Of a DNA stretch of 64,000 nucleotides, positions 17,223-27,912 are shown piece after piece. This DNA comes from Verrucomicrobiota bacterium (GTDB lineage Bacteria; Verrucomicrobiota; Verrucomicrobiia; Limisphaerales; VHCN01). The stretch is taken from contig VHCN01000006.1 of the NCBI GenBank assembly GCA_016871675.1, forward strand, positions 1 to 64,000, read 5' to 3'. Both the position numbers and the translations under genes were made by a program. Below the pieces are notes generated by a model, which saw only the letters and a program-made list of their open reading frames with translations, was not told where the DNA came from and made no database searches. Position 1 is the first letter of the stretch. Every line of letters begins with the position of its first letter.

Positions 17223-17816
17223 GTGGCCGACACGAACTGGGAAGACCGTTATCAGCGCGCTGACACTCCGTGGGAAAAGGGCGAACCTTCGCCCGGCTTG
17301 GTGGACTGGCTCGCCGCGCACCCGCAATCTGCCGTCGCGACCGTGCTCGTGCCCGGTTGCGGCATGGGCCACGACGCGCGGGCCTTTGCCGCCGCGGGCT
17401 TCATCGCGACCGGACTCGACATCGCGCCGAGCGCGGTTCGACTGGCCCGGGAGAAGACCACCGCCGCCGGACTGAAGGCGGATTTCCAACCCGGCGACTT
17501 TCTCGCGGACAAACCCTTCGCGCGCGTTGACTGGATTTTTGAGCACACGTGCTATTGCGCAATCAATCCCACCCGCCGCGAAGACTACGCGCGCGCCGTG
17601 CTGCGCTGGCTCAAGCCGGGCGGACAGTTCCTCGCCGTCCACTACCTGATTCCCGACACGGACGGCCCGCCGTTCGGCACGACGCGCGACGAGGTGGTCG
17701 CGCGATTCTCTCCAAGGTTCGAGTTGTTGGAAGACTGGGTCCCGCGCTCGTATCCGAACCGCACCGGGCTGGAGCGGATGTTCTGGTGGCGGCGCGCCGC
17801 CGGGGACGAGGCGTGA
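17223..17816 (+). CDS. Thiopurine S-methyltransferase-like SAM methyltransferase
   Basis: A 197-residue class I SAM-dependent methyltransferase of the TPMT family. The opening WEDRYQRADTPWEKGEPSPGL is family-typical. Motif I is VLVPGCGMGHDARAFA, followed by the acidic end of strand 2 in TGLDIAPSAV and then DWIFEHTCYCAINP. In bacteria this family methylates thiol or metalloid (selenium, tellurium) substrates. Given the candidate selenoprotein 2 kb away, a selenium link is possible but only speculative. The start is GTG 17223, immediately before the conserved DTNWEDRY segment; the open frame extends further upstream into the preceding gene but is unconserved. Confidence 0.8.
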   Translation: MADTNWEDRYQRADTPWEKGEPSPGLVDWLAAHPQSAVATVLVPGCGMGHDARAFAAAGFIATGLDIAPSAVRLAREKTTAAGLKADFQPGDFLADKPFARVDWIFEHTCYCAINPTRREDYARAVLRWLKPGGQFLAVHYLIPDTDGPPFGTTRDEVVARFSPRFELLEDWVPRSYPNRTGLERMFWWRRAAGDEA

Positions 17817-17919
17817 GGAGGGGAAAACGCGCGCCGCCTGCTGCCCGCTTCTAACTCATCACTCGTCACTTCCCCCTTTCCCTCTCGCCACGCCTGCCCT
17901 GCTCCGGCATCGTCGGGGC

Positions 17920-19479
17920 ATGGATGAACTGCAACAGCTCGACGAACTGATGACGTGCCGCCTGGACGACGGGCGAAAGGCCGTGGAACCGTGTTCGGTT
18001 GTCATCTTCGGCGCGAGCGGCGACCTCACCGCGCGCAAGCTCATCCCGGCGCTCTACCACCTGTTCAAGGAAAGGCAGATGCCGCCCGTGTTCCGCGTCA
18101 TCGGTTTCGCGCGACGCGAGAAGAGCGACGACTCGTTCCGCCAGGAACTGCGCACGGCGCTCGACCAGTTCTCGCGCACGAAGCCCGTGGACGACGCGGT
18201 GTGGTCCGCGTTTGCCGCAAGCCTGCATTACTGCCAGGGGGAATTCGGCGACGTCGCGGACTACGCGAAGCTCGGCTCGTTGCTCGACAGTTTCGGCAAT
18301 GCGCAACTCCGCCACAACCTGCTCTTCTACCTCGCGATCGCGCCGAGCCAGTTCGCGGAGGTCGTCGAGCACCTGCATCGCGCGGGCCTGCTTCACAAGG
18401 ACGAGCCGCGCGGCTGGCAGCGCATCGTCGTCGAGAAGCCCTTCGGCACGGACCTGCCCAGCGCCACGAGGCTCAACGACGAACTCACGCGCTTCGCGCA
18501 CGAGCGGCAGATTTACCGCATCGACCATTACCTCGGGAAGGAGACGGTGCAGAACATCCTCATGTTCCGCTTCTCCAATTCCATCTTCGAGCCGCTCTGG
18601 AACCGGCAGTCCGTGGACCACGTGCAGATCACCGTCAGCGAGAAGGTCGGCGTCGGCGGGCGTGGCGGCTATTACGAGGAAGCGGGCGCGCTGCGGGACA
18701 TGGTGCAGAATCACCTCTCGCAGGTGCTCTCGCTCATCGGGATGGAGCCGCCCGTGTCGTTGCAAGCCGAGGCCATCCGCGACGAAAAGGTGAAGCTGCT
18801 CAAGTCCATCCGCCCCATCCGCGGCGCGGACGTCGCGAAGCAGATCGTCCGCGGCCAGTATTTTGCGGGCATGGTGGACGGCGAATTGCGCCCCGGCTAC
18901 CGGCAGGAACCGAAGGTGAAGACCAACTCGAACGTGGAGACTTACGCGGCGCTCAAGCTCTACATCGACAACTGGCGTTGGAGCGGCGTGCCGTTCTACT
19001 TGCGCACCGGCAAGTCCATGCCGCTGTCAGCGAGCGAGGTGCGCGTGCAGTTCCGGCCCACGCCGCACGTGCTCTTCTCGGCCAAATGCGAGGGCAGGCT
19101 CGACCCGAACGCGATCACGCTGCGACTCCAGCCGAACGAGGGGATTTACCTGCGCTTCAACGGCAAGGTGCCCGGCACCACGCTCGCGGTGCGCCCGGTG
19201 CGGATGCACTTCAGCTACAACACGGCGTTCGGCGCCTACACGCCGGAGGCTTACGAGCGGTTGCTGCTCGAGGCGATGGCGGGCGATGCGACGCTTTTCA
19301 TCCGCCGCGACGAAGTGGAAACCGCGTGGAGCTTCGTGGACCCGATTCGCGCGGCGTGGGAGGGCAAGGCGCTGACGAATCGCGAGTTTTACTCCGCGAA
19401 CACCTGGGGCCCCGTCGCCGCCGAGGATTTGCTCGCGCAAGCCGGCCACGTCTGGCGCGATCCGGCGCCGATCAAGTAG
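17920..19479 (+). CDS. zwf: Glucose-6-phosphate 1-dehydrogenase
   Basis: A 519-residue enzyme that oxidises glucose-6-phosphate to 6-phosphogluconolactone with NADP, entering the oxidative pentose-phosphate pathway. The dinucleotide motif is VIFGASGDLTARKLIPALY (residues 27-45). The active-site signature is RIDHYLGKETVQN. The substrate-binding C-terminal domain contains PFYLRTGKSM. The length is normal. No pgl or gnd is adjacent. The gap to the previous gene is about 100 bases, so it may have its own promoter. Confidence 0.96.
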   Translation: MDELQQLDELMTCRLDDGRKAVEPCSVVIFGASGDLTARKLIPALYHLFKERQMPPVFRVIGFARREKSDDSFRQELRTALDQFSRTKPVDDAVWSAFAASLHYCQGEFGDVADYAKLGSLLDSFGNAQLRHNLLFYLAIAPSQFAEVVEHLHRAGLLHKDEPRGWQRIVVEKPFGTDLPSATRLNDELTRFAHERQIYRIDHYLGKETVQNILMFRFSNSIFEPLWNRQSVDHVQITVSEKVGVGGRGGYYEEAGALRDMVQNHLSQVLSLIGMEPPVSLQAEAIRDEKVKLLKSIRPIRGADVAKQIVRGQYFAGMVDGELRPGYRQEPKVKTNSNVETYAALKLYIDNWRWSGVPFYLRTGKSMPLSASEVRVQFRPTPHVLFSAKCEGRLDPNAITLRLQPNEGIYLRFNGKVPGTTLAVRPVRMHFSYNTAFGAYTPEAYERLLLEAMAGDATLFIRRDEVETAWSFVDPIRAAWEGKALTNREFYSANTWGPVAAEDLLAQAGHVWRDPAPIK

Positions 19480-19648
19480 TCATCACGTCTCGGCGGCGTA
19501 GGACTCGATGGGATCCGCTGCTTCCCCTTGATCTTCACGCCCGTGGGCATTCCGCGCCCGGGCTTGCCGGCGACCCAACTGGACGCTTCGCGGCCGTTCT
19601 GGGTGAGGTCCAGGATGAATCCTCCGGTCATCGAGAGCGCACGCGGTG

Positions 19649-20764
19649 TCACGGTTTCAAGTGCCGGTCGAGGAATTCGCCGGCGATTTCCTGTGCGTTG
19701 GGCGGATAGCGGTGGCCGGCGCGGTGGTTGAGCCAGCCGAGGTTGTCCGACGCGCCGAGCATCCCGTAAATGGGCCGCGCGGCTGCGATGAACGGCCAAC
19801 TCCGGTCGCCGTCCGCGGACTCGCCCGCGAGCAGCAGGAATGCGCGCGGCGCGATCAGCGCGATGAGTTCGTGGTGGTCGCGCTTGAACTCCGCCTTCTT
19901 GATCTGCGGGCCGAGATACCACGGCGCTTCCCAGTTGCTGAAGCCCATGCCGATGCCGCCTTCGCTGAACACGGCAACCTGGTAACGCCCGTCGAACGCC
20001 GCCGCGTAGAGCACTTCCTTCGCCCCGAGCGAGTGGCCGATGGCGCCGAGCCGCGACTTGTCCACGTTGGGCTGCGCTTCGAGGAAGTCCGCCGCGCGGA
20101 TGCCGTCCCACGTCATGCGCGCCATGCCGGTCCACGCGGGGTGCCGCTTCTGCATCAGGCTCACGTTGCCGAGGTAGTTCGTGCCGTCGTCGAAGATGAA
20201 GCAGCGCGGGCAGAGCACCACGTAGCCGCGCTTGACGAGTTGCACGCCGGTGGTGAGCTCGGGGTTCGAGGCGTCCACACCCGCGGGTTGTTGCGCGTGC
20301 GTGCGCACGGTCTGGTGGAAGACGACGACGCCAGGGCGGCGGCCCTGCCTTCCCCGCGGCGCAAGCAGGTAGCCGTCGGTGAAGACGCCTTCCTCGACCT
20401 GATAGCGCACGTGCTGGCGGGTCATCTCGGGGAATTCCTCGGTCTCGAGCACCTCGGCGCGGAAGGCCGGTTTTTGTTTCGGAAACTCGCCGAGGATGCC
20501 GGCCCACTCGCGCTTCAGCGTCTCGCGCCGCGCGTTCCACGCGTTGGTGGAGCGGATGGTGTTGATGCCGTCCCTGTCGGGCAGCAGCAGCGGCGAAAGT
20601 GCGGGCGCATTCGCGGGCGCGACCGTGGGCGGGCGCAGCAGGTTGACGGGTTCTTGCGCCAGGGCGGGGTGGACTGACAGCCACGAAAGAGCACCAAGAG
20701 CGCAGGGCACGATCAGCCCTTTGAGAACTTTGCGTTCCTTCGCGGCCAGGTTCGTCGTGCTCAT
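19649..20764 (-). CDS. Secreted alpha/beta hydrolase (acetylxylan esterase-like)
   Basis: A 371-residue hydrolase with a signal peptide ending ALAQEP (about residue 37). The hydrolase core has VVVFHQTV, the nucleophile elbow IGHSLGAKE and a C-terminal histidine in WLNHRAGHRYPPN. Asp in ESADGDRSWPF is a plausible acid. The ATG overlaps the stop of the upstream PQQ gene (ATGA), implying translational coupling. The DNA for about the first 30 codons strongly resembles short dispersed repeats seen elsewhere (CGCGAAGGAACGCAAAG-like). Sugar-ester cleavage is inferred, not shown. Confidence 0.75.
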   Translation of the reverse strand: MSTTNLAAKERKVLKGLIVPCALGALSWLSVHPALAQEPVNLLRPPTVAPANAPALSPLLLPDRDGINTIRSTNAWNARRETLKREWAGILGEFPKQKPAFRAEVLETEEFPEMTRQHVRYQVEEGVFTDGYLLAPRGRQGRRPGVVVFHQTVRTHAQQPAGVDASNPELTTGVQLVKRGYVVLCPRCFIFDDGTNYLGNVSLMQKRHPAWTGMARMTWDGIRAADFLEAQPNVDKSRLGAIGHSLGAKEVLYAAAFDGRYQVAVFSEGGIGMGFSNWEAPWYLGPQIKKAEFKRDHHELIALIAPRAFLLLAGESADGDRSWPFIAAARPIYGMLGASDNLGWLNHRAGHRYPPNAQEIAGEFLDRHLKP

Positions 20765-22005
20765 TTTGTGGTGGTGCGGAGGTCGAGGCAGACAAGGTCG
20801 CCGGCCATGTTGCGCACGTAGAGGAGTCCGTTGGCGAGCACGGGCGCGGCCCAGCATTTGCCGGCGAATGTGTGCGCGGCGGCGAGTTCCTTGTAGCCGG
20901 CGGGCGTGGCCTCGATCACGGCGAGTTGGCCGGCTTCGCCGAGCGCGATGAGCTTGCCGTCGGATGCGATCAGCGAGCCGACGCCGAGGCCGGGGCGGGC
21001 CCACTTGGTCGCGCCGGTCTTCCAGTCGAGGCAGCGCAGTTCGCCCTCGCGCTTGTCCACCTGGCCGTGGAACGCGTAGAGATGGCCGCCGAGCACCACG
21101 CCCGCGTTGAAGTGGACGCGCGTGTCGGTTTTCCACACGTCGACGGGCTTGCCGGTGCGGGCCTCAAGCTTCACCGCGGGCGTGCTGTAGGCCGAAAGTT
21201 CGACGGTGCCGTCGTGGATGACGGGTTGGCCGGCGTTCGTGTCGTAGTTCGACTTGAACGGCGCGCGCCAGCGGACTTTGCCGGACTTCACCTCGACCGC
21301 CACGCACTCGCGATAGGTGAGCAGCGCGACGCAGCGCGTGCCGTCGATTTCGAACAGCGCCGCCGTCGCGTACGCTGCCGAGCCCCTCCCGTTTTGCCAG
21401 ACGAGCTTTCCCGTCTCGCGGTCGAGCGCGGCGCCCGCGTCGCCGGCGTTGAGCACGATCAATCCGTCCACGATCAGCGGCGAAGACGCGAAACCCCATT
21501 CTGGCACCGCGAAGCCGAAGTCTTTGTTGAGCTGCTTGCTCCAGACGACGCTGCCCGCCTTCGCATCGAAGCAGAACATCCCGCCTTGCCGGCTCAGGTG
21601 GAAAACGCGGTCGCCGTCGAACGTGGGGACGCCCGTGGTGCCGCCTTCCCAGAAGCGGTCGCCCAGTGGCGCGGGATACGTGTGTTTCCAGACGGGCTTG
21701 CCGGTCACGGCGTCGAGGCACCACACGGTGTCCTCGCCGCCGGCTTCCTTGCGCGCATTGTGGCCGGTCGAGATGAGCAGGCCGCGCGAGACGACGACGG
21801 TCGAGACGCCTTGTCCGATTTTCGCGCGCCAGAGTTCATTCGGTCCGTCGGCGGGCCATTGCCACGACCAGCCGGTCTCGCGCGAAATGCCGGTGGCGTC
21901 CGGCCCGCGGAATCGCGGCCAATCCATCGCGCGCGAACCGGGCGCAACGCCCAAGGCGAGGAGCGCCGCGAGGGGCAGGACACGGGAACACGCGGGAGAG
22001 GTCAT
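20761..22005 (-). CDS. Exported PQQ-type beta-propeller (BamB-like) protein
   Basis: A 414-residue protein with a signal peptide (ending SRAMDW) followed by the PVC-typical opening DWPRFRGPDATGIS. Repeated propeller blades carry W/F-x-D-A-x-T/A-G-x-x-V-W motifs (CLDAVTGKPVWKHTYP, CFDAKAGSVVWSKQL, ALDRETGKLVWQ, CLDWKTGATKWARP). These are PQQ/BamB-like repeats; actual PQQ use is unlikely without enzyme residues. A GTG at 22014 could add three residues. I prefer ATG 22005 because a good -35/-10 pair (22012-22040) would place the transcript start near it. It is coupled to the downstream esterase. Confidence 0.75.
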   Translation of the reverse strand: MTSPACSRVLPLAALLALGVAPGSRAMDWPRFRGPDATGISRETGWSWQWPADGPNELWRAKIGQGVSTVVVSRGLLISTGHNARKEAGGEDTVWCLDAVTGKPVWKHTYPAPLGDRFWEGGTTGVPTFDGDRVFHLSRQGGMFCFDAKAGSVVWSKQLNKDFGFAVPEWGFASSPLIVDGLIVLNAGDAGAALDRETGKLVWQNGRGSAAYATAALFEIDGTRCVALLTYRECVAVEVKSGKVRWRAPFKSNYDTNAGQPVIHDGTVELSAYSTPAVKLEARTGKPVDVWKTDTRVHFNAGVVLGGHLYAFHGQVDKREGELRCLDWKTGATKWARPGLGVGSLIASDGKLIALGEAGQLAVIEATPAGYKELAAAHTFAGKCWAAPVLANGLLYVRNMAGDLVCLDLRTTTK

Positions 22006-22011
22006 GGGCTT

Positions 22012-22040
22012 CACGTAACCGCACCGGCGCGAAGTGTCAA
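22012..22040 (-). promoter_or_regulatory. Promoter-like element for the PQQ/esterase pair
   Basis: A consensus TTGACA (complement of 22035-22040), a 17-base spacer and TACGTG (complement of 22012-22017). The -10 is only partial. The predicted transcript start falls at about the ATG at 22005, implying a leaderless or nearly leaderless mRNA if real. Confidence 0.4.
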
Positions 22041-22103
22041 TCGGGCGCTCCCCACACCCGCGCGCTCCGCCTCCACCGCCGCCGGGCTCAACCGTGAATT
22101 TGT

Positions 22104-22132
22104 TTGCCGCACCCGGAGTGCGTGTCTAGTTT
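22104..22132 (+). promoter_or_regulatory. Promoter-like element for glgP
   Basis: TTGCCG (22104-22109), a 17-base spacer and TAGTTT (22127-22132), 40 bases before the GlgP start. A moderate match in a locally AT-richer stretch. Confidence 0.35.
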
Positions 22133-22172
22133 TCGCGCTGTTCCTGCGGCGTTTCACCGCGGTTTGGCCCCT

Positions 22173-24371
22173 ATGAGCGAGAAGCCACTCAGCCCGTCTG
22201 AAGTGACCGAACTTGTCAACGGACTCAATCGCCTCACGCGCAACCTCTGGTGGACGTGGAGCCAGGAACCGCAGGAGCTCTTCGCCGAACTCTCGCCACG
22301 CGGCTGGCAGAACCTCTACCACAACGCCGTGGCGATCCTCCACGAACTCACCGGCTACGAGTTGCGCGTGCGCTTGCAGGACCCCGAGTTCGCCGAGCGC
22401 GTGCGACGGGTGCTCCGGAATTTCGACACCTACTTGAAGGAGGAAAACACGTGGGGCCGGCAGCACGCGCCGGAACTCCTCGACCGGCCCGTGGCCTATT
22501 TCTCGGCGGAGTTTGGCTTCCACGAAACGCTGCCCATCGCTGCGGGCGGCCTCGGCATGCTGGCGGGCGACCACGCGAAGTCCGCGAGCGACCTCGGCAT
22601 CGGCTTTGTCGGCATCAGCCTTTTCTACCGCGAAGGGTATTTCCAGCAGACCTTCAACCCCGACAACTGGCAGACGGAATACTACACGCTGCTCAAGCCG
22701 CGGAACCTCCCGCTCGAACCGGTGCTCGACGCGAAGGGCGACCCGCTCGTCTGCCATGTGGAGGTGGGGATGAATCAGGTCAGCTTCCAGGCGTGGCGCG
22801 TCAACGTCGGACGAGTCCCCGTTTATCTGCTCGACACAGACCGTCCCGACAACGAGCAGCGCTTCCGCGATCTCACCCTGCGTGTTTACGGCGGCGACAG
22901 CACCACGCGCATCATGCAGGAACTCGTGCTCGGCGTCGGCGGCGTGAAGCTCCTGCGCGCGCTCGGCCTTCAACCGTCCGTCTTCCACATGAACGAGGGC
23001 CACGCGGCGTTTCTGACGCTCGAGCTCATCCGCGAGAAAATCGCCGAGGGGAAGAAATTCAAGGAGGCGTTCGCCGAGACGCGGCAGTCGTGCATCTTCA
23101 CGACGCACACGCCCGTCGAGGCGGGGCACGACCGCTTCAGCACGGACCTGATGGGCTACGCGCTCAACAAGTATCCCACCCAGCTCAAGATCGCCTTCAA
23201 CGAGGTGATGGCGCTCGGCCGCGTGACGCCCGACAACGAGCAGGAGCCGTTCTGCATGACCGTGCTCGCGCTCAAGTGCTCGCGCGCCGCCAACGCCGTC
23301 AGCGAACTCCACGGCCGCGTCAGCCGCCAGATGTGGCACTGCCTGTGGCCCGACCGCAGCGTGGACGACGTGCCCATCGGCCACATCACGAACGGCATCC
23401 ACCTGCTCGGCTGGATGAAGGGTCCCGTGCGCCGGTTCTGGCGCCGCAAGCTCACCGCGCCCCCGCACGCAGGCGAGCCGCCGAGGGGCGCGACCACCTC
23501 CTTCTGGCGCAAGAACCCCGTGCAGCCGTGGGAGACGGAGGTCAACTCACCCGAGTTCTGGCAACGGATGGAGGATCCCGCCTTCATCAGCGACGAGGAA
23601 CTCTGGTCGCTCCGCTACCGGCTCCGGCGCGAACTCATCGAATTCACACGCCGCCGGCTCTTGCTTCAAGGCCACCGGCTCGGGCAGAGCGACTTCATCA
23701 CGTTCGATGCGCTGCTCAACCCCGACGCGTTGACCATCGGCTTTGCGCGCCGCTTCGCCACCTACAAGCGCGCACCGCTGATCTTCCAGCAGTTTGAGAA
23801 CATCGTGAAACTGGCCCATGACCGCGCGCGTCCCGTTCAGTTCGTCTTCGCCGGCAAAGCCCACCCCCGCGACGACGAGGGCAAGCGCTTCATCCAGCAC
23901 ATCATCCACCTCGGCAAATACAGCGACCTCAAGGGCCACCTCGTCTTCATCGAGAACTACGACGTCCACGTCGCCCGCTCGATGGTCTCCGGCTGCGACG
24001 TGTGGCTCAACAACCCGCGCCGCCCGCTCGAAGCCAGCGGCACCAGCGGCATGAAGGCCGGCTGCCACGGCTGCCTCAACCTCTCCATCATGGACGGCTG
24101 GTGGCGCGAAGGCTACGACGGCACCAACGGTTTCTCCATCGGTGGCGACTCTCACCCCGACAACGTCGAGGAGCAGGACCGGCAGGACAGCGAAAACCTT
24201 TTCCGCGTGCTGACCGAGGAAGTCATCCCGATGTTCTACAACCGTGACGCCAACGGCATCCCGCGACAGTGGATCACGCGCATCCGTCGCGCCATGTCCA
24301 CGCTCGTGCCACAATACAACACCTGGCGCATGGTGCAGCAATACACGAGGGACTTCTATGTCACGGACTGA
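22173..24371 (+). CDS. glgP: Alpha-glucan (glycogen) phosphorylase
   Basis: A 732-residue GT35 phosphorylase of the short bacterial type that releases glucose-1-phosphate from glycogen or maltodextrin. The N-terminal DUF3417-like region (LTRNLWWTWSQEPQELF) and AYFSAEFGFHETLPIAAGGLGMLAGDH are family-typical. The catalytic core has HMNEGHAAF, FTTHTPVEAGHDRF and the segment GTSGMKAGCHGCLNLSIMDG near the C-terminus. PLP is the expected cofactor. No other glycogen gene is adjacent. ATG 22173 was chosen; an upstream start adds a non-conserved tail across the promoter. Confidence 0.93.
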   Translation: MSEKPLSPSEVTELVNGLNRLTRNLWWTWSQEPQELFAELSPRGWQNLYHNAVAILHELTGYELRVRLQDPEFAERVRRVLRNFDTYLKEENTWGRQHAPELLDRPVAYFSAEFGFHETLPIAAGGLGMLAGDHAKSASDLGIGFVGISLFYREGYFQQTFNPDNWQTEYYTLLKPRNLPLEPVLDAKGDPLVCHVEVGMNQVSFQAWRVNVGRVPVYLLDTDRPDNEQRFRDLTLRVYGGDSTTRIMQELVLGVGGVKLLRALGLQPSVFHMNEGHAAFLTLELIREKIAEGKKFKEAFAETRQSCIFTTHTPVEAGHDRFSTDLMGYALNKYPTQLKIAFNEVMALGRVTPDNEQEPFCMTVLALKCSRAANAVSELHGRVSRQMWHCLWPDRSVDDVPIGHITNGIHLLGWMKGPVRRFWRRKLTAPPHAGEPPRGATTSFWRKNPVQPWETEVNSPEFWQRMEDPAFISDEELWSLRYRLRRELIEFTRRRLLLQGHRLGQSDFITFDALLNPDALTIGFARRFATYKRAPLIFQQFENIVKLAHDRARPVQFVFAGKAHPRDDEGKRFIQHIIHLGKYSDLKGHLVFIENYDVHVARSMVSGCDVWLNNPRRPLEASGTSGMKAGCHGCLNLSIMDGWWREGYDGTNGFSIGGDSHPDNVEEQDRQDSENLFRVLTEEVIPMFYNRDANGIPRQWITRIRRAMSTLVPQYNTWRMVQQYTRDFYVTD

Positions 24372-24380
24372 CGGCCGGCC

Positions 24381-25877
24381 TCACGCCCCGCAGTAACCGC
24401 GCGCGAGTTCCGCGAATGCCCGCGTCTGTCGTCCGGCCCAGTTTGCGTCGCAGCCTAACTCCTTCGCCATCAACTCCGCGACGAGTGGCGCAACGACGAC
24501 ACTTCCCCTCGCATCCAGCATCAGCCAGCGCGTCCGCCGCGCCAGAAAGTCCTCCACCGTCCGCGCCATTTCGCTCCGCACCCCTTCGCGCACGAGTGGT
24601 TCGAGCGCGTCCCGCGTCGTCGCGACACCGTCCGCATATCCGAAAGCCGGGAGCCCCGAGCCGTCATCGGGCAGCTCCAACTTCGCGGTCACGCACGGCC
24701 GCCGCCCGAGTCCACCCACGACCGCCACCCGGTCCACGGTGTCCTCCGCCATCTTGCGGTAGGTCGTCCACTTGCCGCCCGCGATGGTCACGAGTCCCGA
24801 ATCGGAAACGACCAAAGTGTGGTCACGCGACAACCGCGACGTGCTCGCGCCCGAGCCGCCCTTCACCAGCGGACGCAAGCCCGCCCACGCGCTGAGCACG
24901 TCGGCCGTCGAGGGTGCGCGCGCCAGATGTTCCGCCGCATGCGAGAGGAGGAACTGAACCTCATCCTCGCGCGGCCGGGGATCAAGAGGCGTTTCGCTCA
25001 CGGGCGTGTCTGTCGTCCCCACGACAACGCGCCCGTGCCACGGGATGGCGAAAAGCACGCGGCCATCGTCCGTCTTCGGCACCATCAGCGCGGAGTCGCC
25101 GGGAAGGAACTCCCGCGGCAACACAAGGTGCGCGCCCTGACTCGCGGCGATCATCGGTGGTGAGTTCCCATCGTCCAACCGGCGGACCGGATCTGTGAAC
25201 ACGCCCGTCGCGTTCACCACCACCCGGGCCTTCACCTCGAACTCGGCGCCGCTCTCCATGTCCCGCACTCGCGCGCCGCAGACCCGGCCGTCGCGTTTGA
25301 GCAACGTTTCGACCCGCACGTAGTTCGCCGCAACGCCGCCGTAATCGAAAACCGCGCGGGCCAGCGCCAGCGCCAACCTCGCATCATCGAATTGCGCGTC
25401 CCAATACAGCACCCCTCCGCGCAAGCCGTCCGCGCAGACCCCCGGCACGCGCGCGAGCGCCTCACTGCGCGACAGCAGTTCAGTCGCGCCCAACCCGAGC
25501 GAGCCGGCGAGCGCGTCGTAGAGCTTGAGCCCGATGCCGTAGAACGGCCTGTCACTCCAGGTCCGGCACGGCACGACGAACGCCAGCTTGCGAACAAGAT
25601 GCGGCGCATTCTGTAACAGCAGCCCGCGCTCGCGCAGCGAATCGCGAACCAGCGCGAGGTTTCCCTGCCGGAGATATCGGACGCCGCCGTGGATGAGCTT
25701 TGTGCTGCGGCCCGAGGTGGCCTTTGCGAAATCGTGCTGCTCCACCAGCGCCGTGCGAAAGCCCCGCGACGCGGCATCCAGCGCCGAGCCCAGCCCCGTG
25801 GCGCCACCTCCGATGACGAGCACGTCCCACGTCTGGCCCGCCTCCCGCAAGGCGCGCAACGCGTCGTCTCGATTCAC
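24381..25877 (-). CDS. glpD: FAD-dependent glycerol-3-phosphate dehydrogenase
   Basis: A 498-residue flavoprotein that oxidises glycerol-3-phosphate to dihydroxyacetone phosphate, donating electrons to quinone at the membrane. The FAD motif is [22 protein letters not shown], followed by the family signature [16 protein letters not shown]. Later come [13 protein letters not shown] and [16 protein letters not shown]. The chosen GTG (25875-25877) gives the usual short lead-in to the Rossmann strand; a TTG at 25907 would add ten residues. It converges on glgP, only 9 bases from its stop, and diverges from argG. Confidence 0.93.
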   Translation of the reverse strand: MNRDDALRALREAGQTWDVLVIGGGATGLGSALDAASRGFRTALVEQHDFAKATSGRSTKLIHGGVRYLRQGNLALVRDSLRERGLLLQNAPHLVRKLAFVVPCRTWSDRPFYGIGLKLYDALAGSLGLGATELLSRSEALARVPGVCADGLRGGVLYWDAQFDDARLALALARAVFDYGGVAANYVRVETLLKRDGRVCGARVRDMESGAEFEVKARVVVNATGVFTDPVRRLDDGNSPPMIAASQGAHLVLPREFLPGDSALMVPKTDDGRVLFAIPWHGRVVVGTTDTPVSETPLDPRPREDEVQFLLSHAAEHLARAPSTADVLSAWAGLRPLVKGGSGASTSRLSRDHTLVVSDSGLVTIAGGKWTTYRKMAEDTVDRVAVVGGLGRRPCVTAKLELPDDGSGLPAFGYADGVATTRDALEPLVREGVRSEMARTVEDFLARRTRWLMLDARGSVVVAPLVAELMAKELGCDANWAGRQTRAFAELARGYCGA

Positions 25878-25994
25878 GGCGCGACCATGGCGGACGCCCG
25901 CCGCCAATGCCAGCGAATCGCGCGGGACCCCGTTGAGAATGTTCTTTCCACCATCCGCGCCATGCCGTTAATTCGCGGCCAACTTTCTACGAAC

Positions 25995-27227
<1,233 letters not shown>

Positions 27228-27375
27228 CGCAAATGCGAGTGGTCTCCACACCAGCGTGTTCGTGGCAGCGGCGCGTTCAGCGCGCAGCGCAAGCTACGCG
27301 CCCGTCAATGACCCAGCCCGTCGGGGCGATGATTCTCCTTGCCCCGGTGCGCTGACCGGCCTTCCATTGTCTGCC

Positions 27376-27786
27376 ATGACTGAAAGGCAGAAAGTCGACG
27401 ACGTCATTGCCCAGCTCGAGGCGCACGTCGAAAGATGGAAGAACTTCAACCGCTTCATCAACAAGGCCCGCGCCAGGCAATCCTCCGAGGACGATGAGAT
27501 GGCGTTCCTCGAATGCAAGAGCGTCATCCTCCAGGAACTCGAGGTCATCTGCGCGGCGTTCGAAAGTGGCGCGCCCAACAAGGACGACATCCGCGCCATC
27601 ATCAACAACGCGCCTTCCATCCGTTCCATGGGCGAGATGAACGACAACTCCCTGCGCGCCCTCGAATCCTCGTGGCACAAGGTCTTCGGTGACTGGCAGA
27701 CCATCCTCGGCCAGCTCAAAGTCCGGCAGCGCCAGATGGCCAGCGAAAGCAGCGGGTTCTTCGGAAAGCTGTTTGGGAAAAGGTAG
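27376..27786 (+). CDS. Unknown helical protein
   Basis: A 136-residue, highly charged protein predicted by composition to be almost entirely alpha-helical (residues 1-60 and 85-125 are heptad-like). It ends with a short Gly/Phe/Lys tail GFFGKLFGKR that may touch a membrane. No signal peptide is present. I do not recognise the family. ATG 27376 was chosen because the preceding in-frame codons run through a GC-rich palindromic stretch and are not protein-like. It stands alone between argG and the convergent exbD. Confidence 0.65.
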   Translation: MTERQKVDDVIAQLEAHVERWKNFNRFINKARARQSSEDDEMAFLECKSVILQELEVICAAFESGAPNKDDIRAIINNAPSIRSMGEMNDNSLRALESSWHKVFGDWQTILGQLKVRQRQMASESSGFFGKLFGKR

Positions 27787-27912
27787 CGGGCGAGAGTATT
27801 CGTGTTCAGCCTTCAGCCTTCAGCCTTCCAGATTCCACATCGCCCGCGAGCAGCCGCGGCTCAGCCTCGGATGCAGGCGCTCCGACGACTGAATACTGAA
27901 CACTGAACACTA
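27787..27912. repeat. Short tandem repeats between convergent genes
   Basis: Three perfect head-to-tail copies of TTCAGCC occupy 27805-27825. Near-repeats of CTGAAYAC occupy 27889-27911, running into the exbD stop. The left edge (AGTATTCGTGTTCAG) and right edge (CTGAATACTGAACAC) are partly complementary, so a large imperfect hairpin can form between the convergent genes. Related TTGAACACCGA units appear at 38229-38265. Confidence 0.6.

Noticed and set aside
19480-19648. Possible small minus-strand gene between zwf and the esterase (begins MTGGFILDL at 19631)
   Set aside because: Its frame does not stop before running 90 bases into zwf, and it has no recognisable family; it could be a gene remnant but cannot be supported.
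27805-27911. CRISPR-like array
   Set aside because: The repeats are 7-8 bases, contiguous and without spacers, and no cas genes are present.
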